This document shows positions 43,408 through 52,292 of a stretch of DNA of 64,000 bases, piece by piece. Source of the DNA: Phytophthora quininea. Its lineage: Eukaryota > Oomycota > Peronosporomycetes > Peronosporales > Peronosporaceae. The stretch spans positions 178,069 to 242,068 of the forward strand of contig JAAVTG010000038.1 of NCBI GenBank assembly GCA_011947345.1, read 5' to 3'. The notes under the pieces are model-generated. The model did no database searches, was not told where the DNA came from, and saw only the letters and a program-made list of their open reading frames with translations. The first letter of the stretch is position 1. Every line of letters begins with the position of its first letter. The position numbers were made by a program, and so were the translations under genes.

Positions 43408-44874
43408 TCATCCACGAGTGTGAGCCTTCATGGCTTCGTTGAATAAAATGTTCTCAATCATCTGATGGCAAGACGCAACGTTCGCCTCCGTGCCACTAAG
43501 CACAAAATCGGTGAGTTCGCCTGTTACAGCACGTTCATCTGATAGTGAACGAATCGGTAGTGCGGGTGAGATAAGATAGCACGTTTGTAATAGCGCAAAT
43601 CGAGGAGACATGGCACGCGGTCGGCGCACCACCAAAAACCCTTCTCCTGGAATTCAGCGCCTCGAACCGGAGACCCCGCAAAGCTCACGGGGTCAATGTA
43701 CGACCGCCACACGATCACCACTCGATCCTCCTCCACATATCGACGCACGATCTGCTTGACGCGATAATCCGCTTGCGTACCTTTGGCGTGGAGCTCCATG
43801 CCAAAGCTCTCGATGATCGTGTCGTCCGTTCTCTCCATGTTCTGCAACAAGCATCAGAATGTCAATGGAGTGTCCACTTTAGCCCATTTCTTTCGATCAA
43901 ACCTACCTGGAGGTCTTTGTGATATAAGAACCGAAATGGCATGTGCTCCATCGACCTGGAAAAATATTTCCATGCCGCTGTGCCTGTCGATGATACGTCG
44001 AAAGGGAGCACTTTACTTCCGATGATCTTCATGTACACTCCGTCGGTGGCTTCGTGCATCTCGGCGTCATTGAACGACGACTCTTTCGTGTCCAGTCCGT
44101 AGTCATGGAACACCGTGTCTACTTCTCGATATGCTGAGTCTAGCCCGGCCATCAACTCTCCGAAAATACTGGCGTCTGATCTCTCAGGAGTCGACACATG
44201 CATCCTCTTCAGTCTTTGGCCGTCCCCCAAGCAGCTCTCAATTGCCTAATCGTCGACAGCATTTAGAAACTCACCTTTAATAATATGTCTACTGTAACAC
44301 TTACATTGGTTGTTGCTCTGGCTTGTAACAGCTTCTCCAGACTCTTGGCGATCTTAATCTGGCCTTCCAGCACCATCTTCAGCTGTCGGTTCTCCCTCTC
44401 CGACTTGAGTCGCTGCTCTAATTGGTGACTCGCCATCTCCTTCCACACCGCGGGGGCCTCATCATCACCGTCCTCGTGAGTTTCTAATGTTTCTGATGAT
44501 GTAACAGGCATCGGTGTCCTAGTCTTCTGCAGGGCCTGCAGCTTCTGCTGCATATCTGTGACTTTCTCCCGCAGATACAGCAATTCTCGTCGCTCCTGGT
44601 CTCGCACACGGTTCCTGGTGCTGCTTCTTGACGTCTTGGGAGACTTGACACCGTTCGTAACCGGCTTGTTACGCGTTAATTGGTCTTGTTTACGTTTCTT
44701 GGGCGCCGAGTTACGTTTGTTACAACTCGAAAGCTTTGGCTGTTCCGGCAGCGGCGGGAGCCCCTCTAGTGCCACGGAGAGTGCCGCCTCATCCGTCCCC
44801 GCGCCCATGAACTCGTCCACGAAGCAGAGCGCGGCCGTGAAGGCGTCCGAGTCGTCCTCCAGCGCGATCGTCAT
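43408..44874 (-). CDS. M96 mating-specific-protein/START-like oomycete family, with bZIP-like basic and coiled-coil N-terminus
   Basis: Exon 1 is 44874-44305 (MTIALEDDSDAFTAALCFVD...; donor GTAAGT), exon 2 44245-43907 (acceptor GATTAG, donor GTAGGT), and exon 3 43841-43408 (acceptor TTGCAG). Phases are all 0. Exon 1 has a basic segment (KKRKQDQLTRNK, SSTRNRVRDQERRELLYLRE) leading into a coiled coil. Exons 2-3 hold the START-like region (VKQIVRRYVEEDRVVIVWRS, FQEKGFWW) and the conserved end (ELTDFVLSGTEANVASCHQM, IENILFNEAMK). Exon 3 is one base short of a multiple of three. The frame changes near 43635 in a TTTTTGG tract. The family is large in Phytophthora; the name comes from a mating-induced P. 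infestans gene. Biochemical role unknown. Confidence 0.75.
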
Positions 44875-45279
44875 AACGGTTGAGCAACGTCTGCGTATCA
44901 AAATGGTTGGCAAAAACCTGTATTGAATTTTGTATTGACGAAAGTGGTGGTTCTTTGTGCCTGGCATTTCACCAGTTTGCCGCGAGGATTCAATAGCATT
45001 GGTCACTACAGTAAGTTTTATAGTTATAAAACGGAAGGCGCACAACAGTATCCATGGTGGCACACGTTTGGTACTGTGCAGCGTAGGCCTAATTACAAGT
45101 ATGCTGATTTCGATCAATGGACCACTAAAGCAGACGTCCCGCCACCACCGATCGAATCCTTGTATGGCTTGGTGCCATGTTCATTTCCAAAGGGGTGGTG
45201 AGTCTTCGCTCTTCGGTCAGCTTTTTCAAGGCAGGAGTTGAGGACCAACAGAACCGATCCTTAGCCGAGGCACGCAATG
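44875..45279. other. Intergenic with one unassigned frame
   Basis: Contains a frame (about 45030-45201) reading PWWHTFGTVQRRPNYKYADF and ending FPKGW, which has protein-like composition but no match I know. It may be an upstream relic of the bZIP copy that follows. Confidence 0.35.
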
Positions 45280-46424
45280 AGCCGATGCAATCACTGCACA
45301 ATCAATCGATGATGAGATTGACACCAGCTCCACAAAACCATTTACGAACAGAATGGCAGCAGATCACCGCGACCTCCATTCAGAACATGCTCGTGGTCGA
45401 TTGAGCGACAGTGTGATTGGCGTCGTGTTTCAACGCGACCCGAGATACAAGGCAAGCCAGTCCACCCCTTCTGATCGAATTGGTACCAACTTCGACGACG
45501 ATGCGAATAGTGTTGTGCTGCCACGAGGTCGTGGGCCAACTCCGTATTCCCGTCAGAGTCCTGCTATCAAGAAGGCACTCCATCGAGAGGCAAATCGACG
45601 TTGCCAGACTCGCTTCCGCGCACAACAGCGAAAGCTTGAACAAGAGATGGAACGACAAGTGTAGCACCTACGGCAAGAGGTGCAAGTCATGAAGCTGAAG
45701 CGCAGCGCCCGTAACGTACCAGGGAGAATGAAACCGAGCTCGTGGGTCATCATTGGAGAGCTGCTCCAGTCACTCGACGCACAATTTCAAGCTACTCTCA
45801 CGTATGACGAGCCGAAGAATGATGCAAACGCCAGGTCAACCTTTTGCGGACCGTCATCAGCCTGGGTGAAGGACAAGCTTTCGACGCATTGCTGAGCCAG
45901 CAGAGACGATTCGCGCTGTATTTTAAGGACCCGCAACTTGAGCTGGAACGAATTGAGGCCGTCAGCCCCGGCGTCATGAGAGCTCGTGCGAAGCTCAGCG
46001 TGACAGTCTCGGAATTTACACTGACGCACTTGTTTCCGGCCGACAGCGTCATGCTATGTGCTCGCCTTTTGGATCAACGTCTCGATTACAGGTGGGGGCT
46101 GACTCTCCTTCTCGACGACAGCGGCTGCGTTGAACGGTTGGAATCGAGCATTGATCTGCTGTCTCCACTGATCCGAGTGAGTGGTGGGGTGGAAGACTCT
46201 ATTCGCATTCTAAGCGAAGCTTTAGAGTAACCGAGGCAAAAGCCTTCATCTCCTGAGAGAGAATTAGCTCCCACGAACAGAAACTAAAGAGCAACTTTCG
46301 TTTGAGTTCATTTCACGTTAAAACCACATGACTATATTCAGAGGAAGGCTGTTCAATAGAGGCACGAAACAGCTCTTGGGGTTGTACGCGTTGAGCGCCT
46401 ACATTTGAGAAGGTCCAGGTTCGG
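45280..46424 (+). repeat. Left arm of a 1.1-kb inverted repeat
   Basis: Base-for-base complementary to 46460-47606 with very few differences. The arms are separated by 35 bp (46425-46459). Paired coordinates sum to about 92884 near the centre. Differences include TTTT (45842-45845) against TTTTT (47036-47040 complement), and a 2-bp GA present at about 45978 and absent at about 46903. Confidence 0.93.
45353..46230 (+). pseudogene. bZIP transcription factor, left inverted copy, broken
   Basis: Starts MAADHRDLHSEHARGRL. The basic region is REANRRCQTRFRAQQRKLEQ, with the N-x7-R spacing of bZIP factors and Cys in place of an Ala. The zipper continues EMERQV and is then cut by TAG at 45662-45664. 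The same frame resumes (HLRQEVQVMKLKRSAR, SSWVIIGELLQSLDAQFQA). A one-T deletion at 45842 shifts the frame before TVISLGEGQAFDALL. The C-terminal domain (FALYFKDPQLELERIEAV, SVTVSEFTLTHLF, DDSGCVERLESS) is intact in the last frame and ends at 46230. It would be a nuclear regulator. Inactive as it stands. Confidence 0.8.
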
Positions 46425-46459
46425 AGCGCCTACAACCCCAAGAGCTGTTTCGTGGTGCC
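46425..46459. repeat. Spacer of the inverted repeat, itself a third copy of arm sequence
   Basis: 24 bp of the spacer (46431-46454, TACAACCCCAAGAGC...) repeat the right-arm sequence at 46498-46521 exactly and in the same orientation, so the centre contains a short third copy. Confidence 0.85.
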
Positions 46460-47606
46460 CCGAACCTGGACCTTCTCAAATGTAGGCGCTCAACGCGTAC
46501 AACCCCAAGAGCTGTTTCGTGCCTCTATTGAACAGCCTTCCTCTGAATATAGTCATGTGGTTTTAACGTGAAATGAACTCAAACGAAAGTTGCTCTTTAG
46601 TTTCTGTTCGTGGGAGCTAATTCTCTCTCAGGAGATGAAGGCTTTGCCTCGGTTACTCTAAAGCTTCGCTTAGAATGCGAATAGAGTCTTCCACCCCACC
46701 ACTCACTCGGATCAGTGGAGACAGCAGATCAATGCTCGATTCCAACCGTTCAACGCAGCCGCTGTCGTCGAGAAGGAGAGTCAGCCCCCACCTGTAATCG
46801 AGACGTTGATCCAAAAGGCGAGCACATAGCATGACGCTGTCGGCCGGAAACAAGTGCGTCAGTGTAAATTCCGAGACTGTCACGCTGAGCTTCGCACGAG
46901 CTCATGACGCCGGGGCTGACGGCCTCAATTCGTTCCAGCTCAAGTTGCGGGTCCTTAAAATACAGCGCGAATCGTCTCTGCTGGCTCAGCAATGCGTCGA
47001 AAGCTTGTCCTTCACCCAGGCTGATGACGGTCCGCAAAAAGGTTGACCTGGCGTTTGCATCATTCTTCGGCTCGTCATACGTGAGAGTAGCTTGAAATTG
47101 TGCGTCGAGTGACTGGAGCAGCTCTCCAATGATGACCCACGAGCTCGGTTTCATTCTCCCTGGTACGTTACGGGCGCTGCGCTTCAGCTTCATGACTTGC
47201 ACCTCTTGCCGTAGGTGCTACACTTGTCGTTCCATCTCTTGTTCAAGCTTTCGCTGTTGTGCGCGGAAGCGAGTCTGGCAACGTCGATTTGCCTCTCGAT
47301 GGAGTGCCTTCTTGATAGCAGGACTCTGACGGGAATACGGAGTTGGCCCACGACCTCGTGGCAGCACAACACTATTCGCATCGTCGTCGAAGTTGGTACC
47401 AATTCGATCAGAAGGGGTGGACTGGCTTGCCTTGTATCTCGGGTCGCGTTGAAACACGACGCCAATCACACTGTCGCTCAATCGACCACGAGCATGTTCT
47501 GAATGGAGGTCGCGGTGATCTGCTGCCATTCTGTTCGTAAATGGTTTTGTGGAGCTGGTGTCAATCTCATCATCGATTGATTGTGCAGTGATTGCATGGC
47601 CTGATT
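46460..47606 (-). repeat. Right arm of the inverted repeat
   Basis: Reverse complement of 45280-46424. Its outer end reaches the target-site duplication of the large hAT (GCCTGATT, 47599-47606). Weaker similarity to the left flank continues beyond the hAT at 52038 onward. Confidence 0.92.
46653..47606 (-). pseudogene. bZIP transcription factor, right inverted copy, broken and split by a hAT insertion
   Basis: Nearly identical to the left copy. It shares the TAG after EMERQV (47220-47218) but keeps the five-T tract, so TFLRTVISLGEGQ is in frame. It is instead broken by a 2-bp deletion near 46903 (frame shift after PGVM). The 5' coding part lies across the hAT, at about 52137-52038 (ends QLADCEKRNQA). 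Joining the two flanks of the transposon restores a continuous alignment with the left copy upstream of MQSLHNQ. The nonsense codon therefore predates the duplication or was spread by conversion, while the indels are copy-specific. Confidence 0.75.
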
Positions 47607-47832
47607 CAGTGTTGGGCGGTTGTCGGTTTTTGGTTCTTGATGGTTTTACAAAAACCACGATAAAGCCAGGTGTAAAACGTGGACAACCACAACAACCTGG
47701 CCGTAGTGGTTGTTGGACGGACCAGGCACCGGACCAGGCTCAGACTCATGACAAAACGTGCACATCGTCGCAAAAACTAGCTGCGGCCAATGCTGATCTG
47801 CCGCTGCCGCGCTGTCCTACCTCCGCTGTACC

Positions 47833-50215
47833 ATGAGCAAGGCTGTTGAGCGTGCAGCGACCGCTGTTCTCATTCTGCAAGTTAGGACGCTTTCACGCAA
47901 CGGAGGAAGTCGTGCACGCGACGAAGCCGACGATGGGTCATCCCCAAGTGATGAGCGCAAGGAGTTCATCGACTTGAACGTCGACTGCGGAAACAACCGC
48001 ACATGGCACGTGTGTAGGCATTGTAATGAAGCTTCCAAGGCGTCCGAACAGGGCACCGGCTCATCAGATCCCCGGCGCATCAAAGGAAGAATAGAGAACT
48101 TTCGAAGCCACCTCAAGCACTGTCAATTCTACCTGAGCTACATTCGTGATTCCAGCGCGCAACGTGATACTCCTGCGCCACCTTCCAGAACCCAGACGAC
48201 TATTGACGATTTCTTCGTTGGAACTTCACAAAATGACTCGCGCAAAGCATTCGAACGTGCTCTTCTTGAATTTCAGGCCGACAACCTCCTTCCAGACAGT
48301 TTTATTGAGCGGCCGTCTACTTTGCGTCTGCTGGAGCTAGCACATAGGATGAAAGTTGATGCAGATGCTTTGCCAAAGAGAAAGACACTTGGTGGTCGTA
48401 TTTTGGACGAGTATGCAGTGGCTTGTGATGGTCAAGACGTCTCAAAGTTGCGGCAGTGCCAAGCTAAGACAGGAGGGCGTGTGAACTTTTGTTCTGACGG
48501 CTGGCAAAACATTGCCAAGGAGCACTTGTTGGACTGTAAGTTGTCGTTGTATGGAAATGAGCTTACGTACGGCCTCTTTGAAACCGGTTCACGTCATGAT
48601 GGTATCGCAATTGCAGAACAAATGGAGGACACAATGATTAAGATGCAAAAAGACGGATGGATAATTGGCGCTGTAGTTACAGACAATGCAGGTCAGTGTG
48701 GTCGTGCACGACGCATTTTGAGTCTTCGGTGGCCTCAAATGACGTTTGTATTTGCTTTGCTCATGATTTGAATAATTTAGTGAAAGCTGTGCTAAAGTCG
48801 AATTATTCTGAGGTCACCAAACAAGCATCGGATGCCGTGAATTCTATTATGACCTCTTCTAGCGTTTGGCTAGTTGAAGTACATAAATGTATGACGGAAA
48901 CGTACGGTTACACGCTGAATTTCAAACAACTTTGCGCAACGAGGTGGAACAGCATGCATGGGTGCTTTGCTTCTTTGTTACGCGTTCGAAAAGCGCTGGA
49001 GTTGCTGGAACTTAAATTTCGAGCTGACAAAGACCTGCCTAGAGCCCTGAAAGTATTTGCAAAGTCTACATTCTGGAACGCGCTTCGTGATGTCGAAGAA
49101 GTCGTACGTCCACTTTCGTATGCTTCTCTCAAACTGTAGCGCAATGAAAACACCATGGCCGATGTGGTTGTGTGTTATCTTGATATTTTTGAGGGGTTTT
49201 CGAAGCACTCCTTCGGGAGCGAAAGCCTTATTCATGAGGTGGAAAAGCGTTGGCGTCAATGCGAGCAGCCGTTGATGTTGCTTGCGCTCTTCCTGCATCC
49301 TACCCACAAGCAAGCTTGCAAAAACTTTTAAATAAGACCGCACTCACTACCATTGGATCACTGTGTCGCATTGGGGTCTACTACTTCAAGCGCTACAATA
49401 TCGACCAGGATGTCACTGGTCTGCATGAAGATTTGGCATGGTGGATTAATGGTGACGACAGAGCTATGCTGTCCTTTTCGGACTTCAGAACGGTTGATGC
49501 ATACTGGTCCAGCATGAAGGAGGACATGCCAGGAAGTAGATTGCCTCAGCTTGCCCTCACGATCCTAGCGTTTGCTGTCAATACAGCCACCTGCGAGCGG
49601 TATTTCAGCGAGTTGGCACTGATCCACACTGCCAAGCGAAACAGAATGTCACCAGAGAAAGCTAGAAAGTTGGCATTGGTTCGCAAGCGAGTACGTGAAT
49701 ATGACCAAACGAGCAACTCGGTGAAAGCAAAGAAAAGAAAGAGATTGATAGATCCCGCGGAACGAACACTGCTGCGAGATCGGGACGATCGGTTTGAGTG
49801 CACCGAACCCGACGAGGATAACCCGGAGGACGATATTGCTGAAGATCATGATACTGCGTTGGAGTACTGGGCTGCTGTACTTTGTGAACTCGAGCCTGAT
49901 AATGATCCCCAAAACCCGACGGACACGCCTCAAGATGCTAGTACTCCTGCCTCCCCAGATACTGCTGCTGCTGCAGCAGCAGCAGCTAAAAAGGCGAAAT
50001 CCATCGCTTTAAAGGTTCAAGAGATTAAAGCCCAGTCCGCTGAGCCGACTCCGACACCAGATCGACGTCCGTTTCCAAACAACAACGACATGGGATTTCC
50101 GCAGGAGAAAACCCTCTCAGGTTTGCGCGGCCAGAAAGTTTCTTTGGCAGAGCTTTCAAGTGCTTCCTATGCTCAGTCAGCTGAACCAGGTACGACAAGT
50201 CGAATGCTGAATTAG
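47833..50215 (+). pseudogene. hAT transposase with BED finger, three lesions
   Basis: Starts MSKAVERAATAVLILQ. The BED-type zinc finger is WHVCRHCNEASKASEQ with FRSHLKHCQFY. The catalytic core is NFCSDGWQNIAKEHLL (first Asp) and GAVVTDNAGQCGRARRIL (second Asp), then CFAHDLNNLVKAVLK. The hAT dimerisation domain is NTATCERYFSELALIHTAKR with NRMSPEKARKLA (about 49575-49680). The C-terminus is acidic with a short poly-Ala tract. Lesions are a frame change near 48750, TAG at 49136-49138, and a frame change near 49322 in a TTTT run. A possible last intron (GT at about 50190, CAG at about 50262) leads to a short acidic end. Domain order is complete, so an intact parent probably exists elsewhere. Confidence 0.85.
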
Positions 50216-50567
50216 CGTGTGATACTAACGTGGTTGCTCTTCTTCCATCTATTCGGCAGTATGGCACTTCGCAAGCCCAGAACCATTTAGACATAGAGGA
50301 TGATGTGGAGTCACACTGACCAAATCGAAACTGCATAATGAAAGGGCCTGAGCGGCCACGACGAACGGCATGAACAGCGCCGACTGAGTTACGGACGTCT
50401 CCACCTCGAAACACTTGCTGTCCTTCGTCGACTCACCCAGGGCCTAGGGCCCGGCAGCCAGAATCTTGACGGCAGTCCCACGCGCCGTACTCGCAGTCCT
50501 CGTACGAGTACACAAGCAATGTGCACATGCGATGCTGTAGTAGCTTGAAGAACGACATCTTCTCCTA

Positions 50568-50930
50568 CTACCCAATGGCCATGTGGCTGCAGCCGCGGTT
50601 CAGGAACGAATCGTCATCTAGCACGCGCGGCAGGCCGCTGAGCTTGTGCTTCTTGCCGTAGGACGACGAGTACTTGCGCCACCACATGGAGCTGCAGCTT
50701 CCGTCGACGCTGTGCATGGGGATCGAGATGGATCTGTTGCTGGAAACAGCAGTAATCATTGGGGCTGCGGTGCCCGCGAGCTTGTCGAAGGTAGGCAGAC
50801 CACGCGGGCGCTCGGAGGCCACGACGCTGGCTTTGCTGGAGTGTTCATGTTGTTGCTGCTGCACCTCGCCGCCCGGATCATGGACGTCAACAGGCGGTGG
50901 TGAAGTCTGCATGTGGACGACACCGCACGG
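50568..50930 (-). pseudogene. Captured coding fragment of unknown origin inside the hAT
   Basis: The minus-strand frame ending at 50568 has GC and codon use like host genes: HSVDGSCSSMWWRKYSSSYG, KKHKLSGLPRVLDDDSFL, and GLPTFDKLAGTAAPMITAVS. No transposon protein looks like this. The upstream part of the long open frame (to 51395) is antisense to the bZIP fragment and is probably a shadow. I do not recognise the family. Confidence 0.4.
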
Positions 50931-51138
50931 CTGCTGGAAGCTGGGAGTGAGCTGGCCATGCCCGCGCAAAAGCGCGCTACATGCTGGCCTGCCAGGTCTA
51001 GGGGCGGGGTTGGCCGCGTACAGCGAGCTGTCGGCGAACTTGCACGCTCTCGGATTCTGACACCCTGAGCATCTGCGCTTGGCAGCGCCACGAAACACCT
51101 CATGAGGCCGTCGCGACAGTCGAGGACCCTTCGCCGAT

Positions 51139-51796
51139 ATGACGCCCGTGCTGCCCTCGCTGCCCAAGCGCCTCAAAGCGGACGCGGCGCCGCAGCCGCT
51201 GCAGCTCGCGCAGGCGCACGGCCTGGAGCTGCGGCCGAGCCTGAGCTCCGAGCAGATGGCGGCGCTCGCCTTGGCTACCGTCGGCATGTACCAGCCCGCG
51301 ACGGCCGCTGCCCATAAGCAGGCAGTCGTGCCCACCACCTCCGAGGACTGGATGAAGGCAGGCCGCAAAGAGCAGCGCCACATCAACCAGGCCAACTACC
51401 GCAAGCGCAAGCGCCAGTACGACCAGCGCCTCATGGGCGGGATCCAGGGCGAGATCCAGAGCTTGGGGCACGAGATCTCCAGGCTCGAGACGCGACGCAG
51501 CTCACAGGGGCGGAGCGACCCCGTCCAGGCCATCGGAGACTTCAACTTCGCGCTGGGCGTCGAGGGAGGCCAGCAGCAGCGACTGGACATGCGTGCAGCT
51601 CACGGACGGCGGCCCGCCGGCGCTGCAGTACCTCATGGACCCGCAGCGAGAGGAATTCGACTCGATCGAGTCCCTCAAGCTGCACTGGTTGTGGTACCGC
51701 GAGCAGTTCTGGGTCTTCCAGTTCTCGATGGCGTCCAGCGAGCGTGACTACCTGAGATCGAGCAACGATGCACGTAGGGCCTTCACCTTCCTCTAG
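51139..51796 (+). pseudogene. Captured oomycete bZIP gene fragment inside the hAT
   Basis: Frame MTPVLPSLPKRLKADAAPQP leads to the basic region EQRHINQANYRKRKRQYDQR and a short zipper (EIQSLGHEISRLE). Near 51590 the frame changes to one reading VQLTDGGPPALQYLMDPQRE, then SLKLHWLWYREQFWVFQFSM, the C-terminal domain of oomycete bZIP factors. It ends at 51796 inside the element, about 240 bp before its right TIR. It differs from the bZIP copies in the inverted repeat, so it was acquired independently. The frame break makes expression of the full protein unlikely. Confidence 0.68.
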
Positions 51797-52292
51797 CCTC
51801 ATTGGAGCACCTTCACGTCTAGCTTGCTCGTCTGGCCCTCCACCGGTGTCCTCGCACGCGGAGCTTGATCGATTGGCTCCCTGTCGGTGGCTCGCTAACA
51901 AGCATTTTGCCGAGTGCACAAAATGGCAGAACTAACTTCACCCACTTTACTGAAAAACCAAAAACCTGGTGGTGCAACCACCTCATTTGGTTGTCTGGTC
52001 GTTCTGGTTTTTGCAACCACTGGTTTTACCAACACTGCCTGATTGCGTTTCTCGCAATCTGCCAGTTGACGCGTCCCGCTTGTGGCGCCGCGGGCATTAT
52101 TGGATACCGTCGAAATCGCGGCCATCGTTGCGGCCACGATCGCGCTTGCCGCAGGCTTGGATGGCGTCGAGCTTTACTGCGCGGATAAATCGCTGCTAGA
52201 ACAATTCTTGGCGAACTTGAACTGACACTGAGGCTTCCAGGACTCACTAAAAAAGTTTTCTTTACAAAAACAATCCATTTCACATATTTTCT

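Larger units (their letters stand above)
47607..52037 (+). mobile_element. hAT transposon (autonomous type) carrying captured host sequence
   Basis: The left end begins CAGTGTTGG at 47607 and the right end is CCAACACTG ending at 52037. CCTGATT flanks both sides (47600-47606 and 52038-52044). The 8-bp duplication GCCTGATT is complete if the last G of the element is shared, so one base was lost at the right junction. Inside are a hAT transposase (47833-50215 and a small last exon to about 50320), then about 1.2 kb of GC-rich non-transposon sequence with coding fragments on both strands. Subterminal regions are rich in GGTTTT/AACCAC-like repeats. The insertion splits the right bZIP copy. Confidence 0.87.

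Noticed and set aside
45662..45664. TAG read as a sense codon (alternative code)
   Set aside because: Other genes here end properly at TAG (RRP15, CEP164-like, Ngaro RT), so TAG is a normal stop.
51139..51395. Minus-strand ORF 51395-50568 taken as one gene
   Set aside because: Its upstream half is antisense to the captured bZIP fragment; only the downstream half (50930-50568) has protein-like content.
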